Assembly: GCA_000499405.2 (NCBI GenBank)
Contig: HG738138.1
Span: 17,591,119-17,655,118 of the forward strand
Direction of reading: 5' to 3'
Origin: Onchocerca volvulus
Lineage: Eukaryota; Nematoda; Chromadorea; Rhabditida; Onchocercidae
DNA length: 64,000 bases
Numbering within the stretch: the stretch's first letter is position 1; the number at the start of each line of letters is the position of its first letter. Positions 13,165-25,690 of the stretch are shown here, piece after piece. Both the position numbers and the translations under genes were made by a program. Under the pieces are notes generated by a model that did no database searches, was not told where the DNA came from, and saw only the letters and a list, made by a program, of their open reading frames with translations.

Positions 13165-15277
13165 AAAAAAGCTGATGGACATTAAATTTTCTTGGATTTT
13201 CACAAAGCTGTTTTGAGATATACGAAGAAAAATATCAATAGATGTATTGTAGTGTTAAAAATTGAAATATTTGTTTTTTTTTTTTTTTTTTTTTTCAATT
13301 TAATGAAAATTTCACTGATTTTCGAATTAGTATACAGTTATTAATTCTCCGATATAAATTGGAAGCCACAGAAACAAAATTCAAAGATCTAGGGTTTTGA
13401 CTGCTAGAAAGGACAATGGAGCTCCTTTCACAAAAAAAAAAAAAAAAAAAAAGTTGCCATTGCATAAAGGAAGGAATCGAACCTTTAAAAGTAAATATGG
13501 AACAAAAGAGTACATCTCTTGATCCGAAAAAGGTTCGTTATATTGCAATAAAAGGTTAAATATTCCTTGCGTTAAATCAAGCACTTTCATCAGAACTGTT
13601 GGATTCGTTTCGAAAAATCGCAATGAAATCCATTTTAGCAGTAAATCACTATTTGATATCAAAGATTCTGGACAATCGGTGACCAACTGAACAAGAAGAA
13701 AAATAAAAAAACAAAAGTTTTATGAAGAAGATGAATAAAATACTGAACTGCAAGTAATTCCTTACTTCCGTTAGAAATTATAATTATCGTTTACTAAAAA
13801 ATCACTGAACTTAAGAGATTAAATTTTATTTACATTATGGGACGTTTAGAACATATGTTCTTGAGCATTTTTAGATATTTATTTTATTACCGTATTTTAT
13901 TTTATGAGAACCATTCTATTCTTCACAGTCGATGGAGCAGTCTTCATAAAAAATGGGATAAATCAAGTAATTATTTGACAATCTACCGATTGTAGGATAT
14001 CGATTCCTTTAACTTGTTGTTTGAAATCCTTGTTAAATAGAAATGTCAACAAAGATGCTTGCGTAATATTACCCAGTAATGTTTTCAATTGTTCAACGTG
14101 TTCAATATCAGGTTGATCGAAATTCCATTTAAGAACCTGAAACTAACTAAATAAAAGTTTTCACTTCTGAATACCTTTCCATCAATTATTTTTCGTTCAT
14201 TAACATTCAGAAAAAAAAAAAAAAAAAAAAAAAAAGAAAAGAAAGTTGAATTTCGGAAACGAAAAAACATACCCGAAGATTCCTTTCATCCTTTAATCTC
14301 GCACCTTTATCTTTGTTAATCACCAGAAACTCATCCTTCGATTTCATTGATTCTTCGGCTTCCTACAAAACCAATTGCATATAACTCTCAGTATCCCGAT
14401 TTTACTAATATTATCTATCTGGAGAAGCAAACAATGAAATGAAACCAAATTAAAATATTTGGAAAAACTATGATTAAAACAAACTTTTACAGCTTCAAAT
14501 TCTTTCTTAGGTGTTTTCGATGACTTCTCTTCCATATTATCCTCTTCCATAGCTTCTTTTGAAGATGTTTTTCCACTAACATTCGAGTTTCCTACGCCTG
14601 GTGCAGGCGGTTTCAGAGGCTGAGAACAAATAATTTAATAACCTTAAAACGAAGCACCCAAAAAATTTTTATGAAGAACTGGCTTATAAAAGAAAAAAAG
14701 ATGGTAATTCAGTGCAGAAAATTCACTTACTGAAATAAATTATTGTAATTTATACAAAAATTACACGCAAATGATATCTTGAAATCACGACTACGTCACG
14801 AAATAATAAGCATGCAAAAATACTAAATTGAATAAATGACTTAATCAGACTAATGTATTTTGTGATAAACGAAAGATAAATTGCTGCTACTAATCAATTA
14901 CAAAAGCCAAAAGAAGATTAAAGTGATATCTGTCACTGCACATTTAATCTGTATTTTAATCACTGCTAATCTATTTAAATCTTTGACACTTTTCATATCT
15001 TATTTCAGGAATAACTTCTACATCAGTCAGATTTAGCACCATGATAAAATATCACAAATATGCTAAATGAAACACTGGAAACCATTCCACACAAACACGA
15101 ATGTAGAGCATACATAAAATTAAAGAAATTTTTCTGACAAGAGGCTTTAAGTTTTTTATAAAATTTAAAAATCGAACAAATGAAAATGAAGAAAAAAGCG
15201 ACTTACTGAAGTTGAATTCGAATTAGCGTTTCCAACACCTGTTCCATTTTCAAGCTAAATGGCATTCACAGTAAAAA

Positions 15278-15320
<43 letters not shown>

Positions 15321-18300
15321 AACATAAAACACAATAATTACCACGATATCGAAGGCAATTGCAAATCAAAGTATAACATCAAAAAACCAAAATAAACAAG
15401 AAAACTTTCTAAGCACAATAAAAACACCGAACAAAAAGGAATTTTTCTTTAACTTAAATAAAGCATTCGCAGTTTGTGGGAAAACAAATAGCAGAATAAT
15501 TCTGGAAAAAATGTAGCATTTCAAGTCTATAGTACTTTCACTAATTAATTCATTCACTGATAATCAAGATTTAGCAATCTATCCAAAGAATGGATGAAGG
15601 CAAATGATTAAACGACTGGCATGATGAGCCAGTCCTAGAAACAGATGATCTGTCATATGAGTCAATAACAGAAATCGCAATTAATTAAATATTCCAAAAG
15701 TTTCAGCTTTCATTTTTATTATTATTACTATGGTAATATATACAAATGAATGACTAACATTGCTTTTGTGCATGCTTTGCACCATAATTGAAACAACATC
15801 AGTACCAGCTTCTTGAACTGCCTTTTCATAAAAATCCCTGATCTGAAATTATCTTTTTATTAGTGACATTAATCAATAATGGAATGATAAAGAGTAATCT
15901 GCTTTAAGGATATATATTTTATGATTTTCATCGCCAAAGCATTATGATACAAATCGCAAGGTAAGGCTAACTGTTCTCTTTCTCGCCCTTTATTCACATG
16001 TTTTTGAAAAAAATGGAACATTATTAAACACAGAAATATGCATCACGTACAAGTCAATTATGTAAAGTTCTTGTGAATTCAAATCTAATATTACTTCTGG
16101 AAATCAAAACAAAATACTATTGAACAATGATTTCAAAAATATTCAGCTAACAAACTTCCTATTTTTTACAATATTAAAAAAAAGGGCGATTTTTCAACTT
16201 TAAGACTGAAAAAAATTGGAAAACTGATAACATACTTTTGCCATTTTCATCTTATCTTCTGCAATATCAGCAAGTAAAGCCATACACAACTTTTCACCAA
16301 CAGCTTTCATAGCAGCACCTAATGCAGCATAGGAAGCATCACGTACTTCAGGATCCGAATCGCCAGTGAGTTTCACAATTATTGGAGCCAATAATTTCAA
16401 AACTTTCTTGGGAACAGTTTGTGGATTATGTCGTTTAAACACTCGATAGAGGAAAAGATTCGTTTGAATTTTAATATGAGGATTTTGCTTATTAAGAGCT
16501 GCTTGGATGTCTTCAGCCAATGCTTCCATAGTAGTCTAAATGTGCAAATAAAACCAAGGCCCGATTGAAGATATAATCCCAAAAGATTAGAAACTCTTAA
16601 ATTCTTTTAAATCTAATCCGAAACCTACCGAAGCAGCAACAGCATCAATGCAATCAATGAGTGGATCCCTCAAAACTGGTTTCTTTTCTTTAAATTTTTC
16701 AAATATTGTTGGTGCAACCAGGGTTGCATATTGCGCAAATTTCTTACGTAAACCTGTCGCAAACGCCGTTAGACATCGAGCTGCTACAGCACAAACATTG
16801 ATATTCGCATCTTTTTCGAGAATCTTAATAAGAAATGCTTTCAAAGTACAAGTACTTGGCAAGAATTTTTTCCCCCTAACAAAACACTGTCTTTCTCCAA
16901 CCATTCTTAAACAGCTCCGGGATTGGGAAATATATAAAATAGAAAAATATGTTACTCAGACAAGATCAGTAATGGTACATTACTTAGTGCAGTCTACGAA
17001 AATTATTGTTTCTTCTTATAATTGTAATATCCAAAAAAAATTTTCTGGAACAAAAAAGTTATGTAATATAAAATTTATTTACCTTCTTAAGAAAAGCTAC
17101 GAATTCTCCATAATTAGCTTTCGGACAGAGTTTCGGATTCTCATGGCAAAGAACAAGTAATGACTGCAATGCATCTCTCCGTTCTTGCCACTTTTTCGAG
17201 TCAATATCTTCCATAAAATTTCCTGGTAACTTTGCAAGTACATCTACAGGATCCAACATATTCCAAGGATCGATTTCCTGCGCAACTGATTCAGTGCCTA
17301 TTGAAATAACAAACTATACATATTGCAAAGTAAGCTTTAAAACCAGTGATTTTTAGTACCTTCAACTGTAGAACCATTAGCAACAGCATCTGCACTAGGA
17401 ACTGCAACATTTTCACAGGGTACCGATTCCTTTTTTCGCTTTACTTCTTCATTATATTCAGTAATGGCCTGATCTCTACCATCACAAATCTTAAAAAAAT
17501 TGTAGTTAAATGAAAGGCTTAAGGTATCTTTGCATTAATATAGCCTTCTTCCTCCATGAAAATTTTTCGGGAATTTAGATCATGTTATGAATTTTGTTCG
17601 TTCATAGCTGGAAATAAAAAAGGATTCAAAAATGCTCTTTTGAAGAAAAGATTTGGCAAAAAAAATTTATAAAAATAAAACTGCGGAAAAAAAATGCAAA
17701 ACTAAAGATTCTGTAGCAAAACTGAAATTCATTTTTTTCTTTTATAAATTCAAGATTTCCACTCTATATGCTTACATCAGTATTACATAGTTAAGAATTA
17801 TGGGATGTAAACCAGAGGCACTCTTGCTATAGCCTATTATCAAGTGATTAATTATTATGAATTAATAAAATCTGAAATAATTACGAGTCTTTTACTACAA
17901 GAATTTATTGCCAAGAAGATTCGGCAAATGCAAATAACAACAGAAACAAATAAAGATCTGAAATTTTTCAAGTTAGAAGAGTCAATAACTTATCATAGCT
18001 AAAAGCAGTATGTTACGCTGAATCTGCTATCTGTTAATCATCTATAACTTACAAAAATCCAAAAAATATCAAACCTTTTTCATTTTGGCTTTATCTTCTT
18101 GCAAATTACCCAGGAATGTGTTCATCACTTTATCACCTGTTAAACGCATAATCGATCCAAGACCAATGCATGCTGCTTCTCGTACTTCTGCATCCGGATC
18201 AGCCGTAAACTGGAAATCAATTTCAGCTACAATAATTTTGAAGTATTTTTTTTTTCAAAATTGTTCGTGAAAACCTAAATAGCATAAATCTTACCTTAAC

Positions 18301-20258
18301 TAGAATTGGTGTTATAGCTTTAATGGTTTTTTTTGGTGCTGATGTTTGACTATGATTCTTCATCACTCGATAAATGAAATTGCATGCTTGCAACTTGATT
18401 TGCGGATTTGGTTTATTGAAACAACTGGACAGTTCATCTACCAACATATCCAAATTGACCTAAATAATCAAAGGAAAAGTATGAAAAACAAAAAATTACA
18501 AAGAAAAAAAATCACAACAAAAATAAAAACACATTGAAAAATGGTAACTAAAATGCTACTCAAATTGTGACTTGATAATCTGAACTTACTGTGAGTGCTA
18601 TTGCATCAATACATTCAATCAGAGGATCACGCAGAGTTGACTTCTTTTCTTTGAAACGTTCGAAAATGACTGAGATGTACTGAAAAAAATGTTAAGAACT
18701 GATTCGCTGCAGTCTCTTACATCTATGATTATTACCACTGAATCATCATAAATAATTATATATTAACATCAACACCGCAACTATATTTCTTATCTTATCA
18801 TGAAAATAACCATTGTCATGATTATAACTATTTAATATTACTAACACCATTATTATTATCATTTATATTATCTTACTAATAATAAGTTACATCATCATGA
18901 TACATTACTCATCACTGCTCTAGATAAACACACATTATTAAGTCATAATTACTGTGTTCTGTTCTTTTCAAGGTGAATATTCAGGAAGAAAATACCAACT
19001 TACTTTCACTTAATTGGATTAATTCGGATTGATTTACTTATTATAATAGAATCAAATTCACGGAACCAACTAATAATTAACCCAAGAAGTTCGCGAATTT
19101 TTTGAAATCCCCAATTTAATAAATATATGGAAAAGTTAATTAATAAGCGAACTGATACCAGTGTAGCAAACTGTGCAAATTTCGTCCGAAGACCATTCGC
19201 AAGACCTGTGATGCATTTCGCTGCGAGAGCACACACATTAATATTCGCATCTTTTGCAAGAACCTAAGGTTGGTAGCATAATTTTATTCAGAAAAAACTA
19301 GCGGGAAAAACTTTGTAACTTTTTTGAATAAATTTGAGTAATCCATTCAAATAATTCTCTTTTTTTTTCATTAATATAATCAAGACGATAGACCTATTTT
19401 CAGCAAAAATTCAGTTTCGCATCAGACTTTCAAGATTGACTGAAACTTCTTTATCTCTGCCCTCAATTTATCTTTTTACCGGATAGATTTTTTAAATAAA
19501 AAATTACATAGAAAGACTCAGCAGATTTTTTTTTTGAAAATAACTACATTATTTCAAAAATAAATTTTGAAAACTCACATTTCGCAAGCTTTGTGTTATG
19601 CTAAAATAATCAACTTTTGGGTCAAGCCGAGGAGTTTTAGCCATTTCAGTTACCAATGACTGCAAAGCATCACGTCTTTCCGTCCATTTTTTTGACTCTA
19701 ACCATTCGTTGAATTGTTCCGGCAGCTTTGCTAAGACATCTACCTGAAAATTGGAAAATAGTTTCAATTTTTTTAATCTAATTTGAGTGAAAAAATCTCA
19801 AGAAGAGAAAGAAACAAAACCATGAGAAAACTGAATTGTAAGGTAATCTGTAATCTAAATATTGCAGAATGTAATAAGTATTGGTTAACTAATTGAGACC
19901 CGTTGATTTTGACTAAAAGCTATCTGATTACCTGGCAAATTCAAAATCCTTGGCCAAAGTTATAATGTGCCTACTCCAGAACCTATAGCAGTGCTACATA
20001 TCAATTGCATTATCACTGTAAGATATACTGCAATATCAAGGCAAAATATGCATAGAGCATATATCCATTGCAATGCATATTGCATTGAAGATCTGATAAT
20101 TTTATATATACTTGTTCTTGAAAAAAAAAAAGAAAAAAAAAACAACTAAGAAATAAAGGACTACAATTCGAGTTGAAATGCCTGAAAATTTCAAAAATTA
20201 TCATTAAAGATAGGAGGAAAAGTAAACAAACCTCACTCAATAAACTCCAATCATCCAT
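6997..20258 (-). CDS. zyg-9: XMAP215/ch-TOG family microtubule polymerase, ZYG-9 orthologue
   Basis: Promotes microtubule growth at centrosomes and spindles by binding tubulin dimers. The 33 exons give 1544 residues, against about 1415 recalled for C. elegans ZYG-9. Exons: 20232-20258, 19579-19743, 19159-19263, 18590-18679, 18295-18459, 18075-18209, 17360-17489, 17083-17297, 16629-16823, 16236-16535, 15759-15842, 15207-15254, 14491-14619, 14273-14362, 13987-14136, 13483-13686, 12699-12899, 12234-12429, 11904-11966, 11575-11699, 11214-11282, 10717-10902, 10372-10609, 10002-10234, 9755-9874, 9525-9662, 9131-9316, 8896-9036, 8672-8743, 8426-8515, 7647-7724, 7288-7430, 6997-7120. TOG regions lie at about residues 9-229, 273-537 and 627-876. 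The first two share LAKLP and SKKWxERRDALQSL; intra-HEAT repeats include KDANINVCALAAKCI. A Ser/Arg linker follows, then the C-terminal domain (about 1025-1544), where FLYLLKDERMEQL matches vertebrate XMAP215. The last intron is GC-AG. The donor after exon 24 is weak, so that boundary is uncertain. Confidence 0.93.
7121..7287 (-). other. GC-AG intron, last intron of zyg-9
   Basis: The donor reads AG|GCGAGT on the minus strand and the acceptor AATTCTAG. The upstream exon ends in phase 2 and the downstream exon opens with the one base that restores the frame (AG|A = Arg), continuing to LPLDGAPENEP. No GT donor nearby gives an open joint. Confidence 0.75.
13126..13163. repeat. Homopolymer of 38 G inside a zyg-9 intron
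   Basis: An unbroken G tract on the plus strand (C on the zyg-9 sense strand), flanked by GGGGAGGGG and a 7-A run, in otherwise AT-rich DNA. Its exact length may be a sequencing or assembly artefact. Confidence 0.9.
15280..15319. repeat. Homopolymer of about 40 A in a zyg-9 intron
   Basis: A plain A/T mononucleotide run between exons 12 and 11. Similar shorter runs occur in many introns of this gene (for example 8840, 10694, 12991, 13274, 14212). Confidence 0.9.
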
Positions 20259-20266
20259 AACAGTCC

Positions 20267-20275
20267 CTGAAAAAA
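20267..20275 (-). other. Probable spliced-leader acceptor of zyg-9
   Basis: GCTTTTTTCAG on the minus strand ends 8 nt before the start codon. It is an ideal nematode acceptor with no upstream coding exon. Confidence 0.65.
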
Positions 20276-21180
20276 GCCCTTCTTATCATTATCATACTCC
20301 CATCATTCATGCAAACACTTGCCACTAAAAGTATTTATCAACGAAAACGAAAAGTGTTGGACGAGTGACTGGAGTGAAGCTGTTCTGTCTTGCGATGGCA
20401 CTGGTTCAATCATGTGAATATTTCAAACTTCATTTTGAACTTTCAGGAACAGCACGACGATATGTTGTATTGGGAATTGAGAGGTAGGAGGGAATGTGGA
20501 AAAGAAGGTAGGCTAAAAAGTGAAGGGATTTCATGAATGATCTGCGAAAGATTTCTTGAGGGACTATTTAAACGACTTCATCTCTTGAAAGAATCAATTG
20601 CCTCAGGAAATCCTTCAAGAGAATTACTTTTAGGCACTTTACGAAGGACTTTTTGAGGGATTTCTTGCGAGAATTATGAGGAATTTTATATTAATCACTT
20701 AAGGTTATATTTTCACTTCAAATAAGGTCAAATTTTGGTGCACTAATATTATCCTCATTTATGGAATAACTGAATGATATGGCAGAATTTCTAGTAAAAT
20801 GATGCTCAAATTTTGTGTGATATGAGAGGAATAACTTATAGGCAAAAATGAAGGAGATTAGTTATTGAAAAAGATATCGTGTTTTGAGAGGAAATGCCAT
20901 CTAACGGTCATTGGCCTTCTCAATGTAGAAAGTATGTCAACTATGGTAGATTAACATCTAAAGATTTCATGTCGAAGCATTCTTGAATGGATGAATTGCT
21001 CATTAAAATGTCTCTTTATACATCACATTCATTATACATTTTCAAAGAATAAATTTTAAAAAATGTATTCCATTATACGTATATATCATATCACGTACGT
21101 ACGGAGAAAAATATGATAAAATACTTCTGATCATAGCCAACCGAAATGTTAAAGCTTTTGAATATTCATAATTTGTGTTT
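20276..21180. other. Intergenic upstream of zyg-9
   Basis: No gene seen. Between about 20530 and 20690 loosely repeated phrases such as ATTTCTTGAGGGA and GAGGGATTTCTTGCGAG suggest old local duplications. Confidence 0.4.
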
Positions 21181-21198
21181 TATAATAACAATAGTTGG

Positions 21199-21226
21199 AC
21201 CCGATTACGCGTAGCCGTGATCGGGT
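21199..21226 (+). other. 11-bp hairpin, GC-rich
   Basis: Arms 21199-21209 (ACCCGATTACG) and 21216-21226 (CGTGATCGGGT) pair over 11 positions with one wobble, around a 6-nt loop CGTAGC. The surroundings are AT-rich and an AATAAA follows within 25 nt. Its role is unknown: it may be the edge of a decayed mobile element or an RNA 3' structure. Confidence 0.6.
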
Positions 21227-21299
21227 GCAGTTAGTATGTAATAAATAAAAATGTAAACGTTTGTTCAAAATCTTAAGTCTCCGAAGTCCGATTGCTTTG

Positions 21300-21640
21300 A
21301 AATTTTGACACAATCGTCAGAGAATATCCAGTCAAATTGATCACTGGGTTATTCTTTCTTTCGTTGCTCACATGAATACTGCTCAACTAAATTGTCGGAT
21401 TGTTGCTACTGCTGCATCGCTTCAAACTCCGAACTGTTGCTGTTGCTGTGTCGATGTAAGAACTCCGAATTTGAATTTGAATTTCTGCTCCAAATCCTGT
21501 CCCTTTAAATCTTTTCGAGGTTCCTCTTCCTTATCTGATCTCCAACGTGTCGCCTCTTGATTGGTTACCCTCACTTTGTTTATCTGTAAATTGGAGTGTT
21601 TTGACGCTAAACATGTTTATCTCCCTTTGAACTATGTCGC
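21300..21640 (+). repeat. Dispersed repeat, copy 1
   Basis: It aligns by eye, in the same orientation, with about 55800-56110. Shared landmarks in order: CAAATTGATC/TAAATTGATC, TGTCGCTTCGAACTCC-like text, GAACTCCGAA, GATCTCCAA, GTCGCC, CCTCACTTTGTT, GGAGTGTTTT/GAGGTGTTTT, AAACATG. Its GC content is higher than the flanks. No protein family was recognised. It may be a solo LTR or a non-coding piece of a mobile element. Confidence 0.7.
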
Positions 21641-22993
21641 ACTACTTGACGTTAGCACTCCTTGTTTACTGTTCACAAATCGTTGTGTAAATGATAAAGA
21701 TTTGATGCTGTCTTTTTAATATTGTTTATAAGGTCACGATGACTGGATTCGAATTCTTTAGTGATTCTATTTAGCCGTATAAACTTTCTCCTTTTCAACA
21801 GTCGAATTTAAGATCACCGTTGCAATATAAAGGATTGATAATGTGCCATTTTTGAATTTGATTAGATCACTGAACCGTAATAAACGATTTCTGGGTCACC
21901 ATGATCATTAACTGGTCAAGTGCTGAGAGGAACGGAAAAATTGGGAAAGATACATAGATACAAATGCCGTTAATTTGGAGTTAATAGCAAGAGGTCAAAG
22001 AAGTCGAAGATCTAATAAGGTTTTCAAAAGATAAAACACCAATGCTCAATGTTCTTACGGATGAAATATCTTATTGAAGAAAGTCATATCGTCTAAATTC
22101 TCCAGCTGGTTGTCAGGATTTCTCCAAAAAAGTTAAACATGCATTCAAAATGAGGAAATCAAATCAAGAAGAGCGTGTAAGAATTTTTCGAAATCACTAT
22201 TTTTTGAGCGATGTGATCGGGCTACTTGCTTGAAGACTTCAAAACTCTCAACTTTTTCTTATAAGACTGAGAATTTTCTACCACCGAATCAATCAGCCAA
22301 ATCATTTTAGCATAAAATTAAATAATTAAAAAAAGAACCTTACATATTTATAGCAATCATATATATATATAGTCCTAATATTAATGTTTAAAAATTCCAA
22401 CTGATTTGAAAAGCAGTCAGTAGTTTTTAATGTTGAACTTTCCTGAGATTTCGCGAAATGCCTTTGCAATAATTCCTCCTGTAAATCTTTGCAAATGACT
22501 CTTATATTGTTAGCAATTTATTTGGGATTTTATATACACGATTTTCTCAATTTGAAAGTCCATTTTTAATTATCTGTTGGAATTTTGTTCGTTTTCTCTT
22601 AAAATAATAATTTTACTATAACTTAGGCTTATTGAAAGCATATCTAGTATTATAATTAGTGGAGTGCAACACATTCCTTGGCTAGTCAAGAAGTGCAGGC
22701 GCACTTCTTGGCTCTATAAAATTTTTCGCAAAAAAGATTCTGGTGACTTCAGTTAATCTGCCATATTGTACCTGGTGTGGAATAGGATGGTGAAGGAAAC
22801 TGAAACTGCTATCCCTAGCAAGAACTGTATAGATACTCGAACCGTTCAAGTTTGTTGCAAGTGAAAGTTAAATTTTGAAGTCTGCAAATTTCACATCATT
22901 ACATGCCAATTATATAACTTTGCTAGCCTAAACTTTCTATTGCTCCCTCAAATTTCCTTCACCAATGTTCTGAATTCATTCATGTCACAACTT
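21641..22993. other. Gene-poor region
   Basis: No supported coding exon or RNA gene seen. AT-rich throughout. Confidence 0.4.
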
Positions 22994-23179
22994 TCACGAT
23001 CTGTTCTGATCAAAGATTGTTTTCCTCGTGCCATTTCTTTTCACTAATTCTTCCATTATTTGCAAACCGTTGTTTGGTAGCAGTTCTTTTTCCCGTGGCA
23101 TGAATGAATGGTTTCCGATTTTCCTCTTTCCATAAAATTCTCGACTGATTGACGTCGTATGTGTTAGAGTTGGATGATT
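22994..23179 (-). CDS. Candidate terminal exon of a small peptide-precursor-like gene
   Basis: A pyrimidine-rich acceptor (AATATCTCTCCAG) opens at 23179. Two frames then stay open. Frame A runs 61 codons to a TGA at 22994 and contains SREFYGKR and EELVKRN. Frame B ends at 23010 and contains RKPFIHATGKRT. Both contain a Gly-Lys-Arg amidation/cleavage motif. I cannot tell which frame is real, no first exon is proven, and the product was not recognised. It could be chance. Confidence 0.22.
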   Translation of the reverse strand, partial: NHPTLTHTTSISREFYGKRKIGNHSFMPREKELLPNNGLQIMEELVKRNGTRKTIFDQNRS

Positions 23180-23368
23180 CTGGAGAGATATTAGTAGTAA
23201 TAACAATAATAGTAAGAAAGGGAGCTAAGCAATAAAAGTATTATTTAGAATAAGAGAATGCCAATATGTTCTTGTTTGCTTGCTTCGGAAAAATAGTTTG
23301 GAAGAGGAGAAAGAATGAAAATGGTAATGATGGAATTTATTTCCAGACATTTATAGCTTTGAACAGAT

Positions 23369-23457
23369 AGATATACGAGATGCTATTCCTGAGATACACG
23401 AGATGATACTACCGAGATATATGAAATGCTACTCCCGACGATACGTGAAACTACCCT
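23369..23457. repeat. 23-bp tandem repeat, about four units
   Basis: Units start at 23369, 23392, 23415 and 23438, of the form AGATATACGAGATGCTATTCC with about 20-30% divergence; the fourth is shortened. It is intergenic. Confidence 0.75.
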
Positions 23458-24230
23458 ATTCACCAGCAAAGAATTTTGAAAATGATATGTAATCATTTCG
23501 GAAATTTGAAACTTAATTCTTACAGATAAAACTACTAGACAAAAGTACTCCATGATATTTCAGTCGCTACAAATAGTTATATTTATGGTATTGATATAAA
23601 ACCAGGAAACATTTTACGATCAAAGTCGCTGCAAATAAAAAGTGTATCAAACATTATGCCATATCATGAGTTTATTGCAAGAAATAATATAGAAAGAATT
23701 TCAAATGACAATTTATAATTTATGAAATGTTCGTTAAAAAGTGATCAAGAGCTGAGAACTGATCAATTCATTTAAGCTAGCTAAAACAAATGTAGCATAA
23801 TGAAAACCACAACCTTTGATCTGGAATTGATAGAATTAGTCAAGGCATGTAGAATTAATAAATGTGAGCAATAAGTTTAGCAAAGAAGCAGTTTTACAAA
23901 TTTGATAAAACAATCGGAAAATGATAAATAATAATGGGTAAATGCATCATGTATATCATCTATTTCCAGCAGGAAACGTATGAAGTTATTCCATTTATTT
24001 CATTGTTGATTAAGCTATCCGTGGCCAGATGTGGAAGATAAGAGCAGAATTATAACTAATTACGCGAGAGCCACTAAAATTGCGTCTTTTCTTTAATATC
24101 ACTCGATTTTTCCAAACTGAGCTAAAGTACTGAGGAAAACTACCGGATTATATTGAGGACAACTGCCGGACTGTATCGTCAAAATGTGGAAGATAAGTAT
24201 GATTCTGCAGAAAAAGTACTGTCTGTATAG

Positions 24231-24232
<2 letters not shown>

Positions 24233-24273
<41 letters not shown>
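24233..24273. repeat. Homopolymer of 41 T
   Basis: A plain T run in intergenic DNA. Open frames crossing it on either strand are artefacts of the run. Confidence 0.9.
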
Positions 24274-24275
<2 letters not shown>

Positions 24276-25690
24276 TCAAAAAAGCCATTTTACAGAGACA
24301 GTTAAATTTCTGAAGTGGCGTGATGCTCTGACATATCATAAAAAAGCGATGAAGAATTTCCGTTGTGGTGTGTTCTAGTGTTTCCAAATTTCGATATGTA
24401 ATTAGCTATTGACTGAATTTTGGATGACTCACGTCGTTATGATTTAAAGGATTCTGAAACCGGACGAAAAATCGTCGGAAAGAGACATTTCGTACGAAAT
24501 ATGAATAACTTTATATAAATTCATCCGTTTTACAATATTCCATCTTTTATTACCAATTCTTAAAAAAAAAAAAAAGTGTTCTTAAAATCTTTCAATATGT
24601 TTATGGCTCAAATCCCAATTATTCCGGGTAAGTTTAAAATTTTTTACTTGCAGCATTGTTAAATTAAGAAATTTTCTTTCCTTCGAAATGCATTCTTTCA
24701 GTGCACTTTTCAAGGTTTCCAAGTTTGTTAACATTGAAACTAACCTGAAGAGGATTTTTTTCGGTGCATTTTAAAAGTTCATATTAAAGTGCGTGTATAT
24801 ATGTATGTGTGTGTGAAGTGAATCGGAGAAAATGAGATTTCGAAGAGAACACATTACTTTGTGTCATTCATTTCTTTTCGGCCTTCTTTGATTCAACTTA
24901 CCAGTGATCATTTGGCTCAAAAATTCAATGAAGAACACACTTATTATATACATTTTATTTGTTATGTATCTGCCAACAGAGATCTTCCGCTTGAAATTTG
25001 TCATTGAAAAAATATTTGACCAATAATTGGAGGGAGAAAAGGAGAGAGAGAAAGAAAAAACATAAGTAGAGAGAAAGAAAGATGCGAAGTAATTTGAGCA
25101 TTTTTCGTTAAGGTTTATAAATTAACAATTAGACATTGGAAATAATTAATTAAATATTAAAAAAAACATCTGATTCTTGCAGATGTATACATTTCAAAAC
25201 ACTGTCAAATATGCTTAGAGAAATCAATAAATTCAGAAATTATTATTTGATTTTTCTAGTCCAATTTGCTTTAGTTTCAATATCAATTTGATTCTTTTAT
25301 TTGCCAGAGCTTTTTTTTAAGCTTAATCTGTCTTAATCTTGTTGAAATTGATCTTCGTTTCTGTTGACATAGTTGTTATTTTGGCGATGATATTGAATTA
25401 TATTTTTGTGCCAAAAAACAACAACAAAATCGCATAAATTATTTAATTTGTTTAATTCTTTTTTGTGAATAACAAGAGAAACAGATATCTAACAAAAATT
25501 GAACTGGTCAGTTTTAAAATATATTACTTATAGGAATATCATCTAAATTATAACTTATGCTTATTTAACATCTTAATTTGTATTCTCATATCTGGGGGAA
25601 GTCTTAAGACTGTGTATATCATGTGATCCCTAGCATTTCTGTTGATCATCTACTACAGTTCAAACTATTTGTACGTTACAATAATTATAG
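24274..25690. other. Gene-poor region
   Basis: AT-rich, with no supported gene. Confidence 0.4.

Noticed and set aside
12955..13203. Proline-rich or glycine-rich frames on both strands
   Set aside because: They are created by the G38 and A homopolymers in a zyg-9 intron.
16648..17160. 170-codon plus-strand open frame, the longest single frame in much of the window
   Set aside because: Its first half is the antisense of zyg-9 exon 9 and the rest runs through AT-rich intron. It has no start context or family.
18721..18960. ATT/ATC-rich stretch in a zyg-9 intron resembling a trinucleotide repeat
   Set aside because: Units are too irregular to define a period. Likely compositional.
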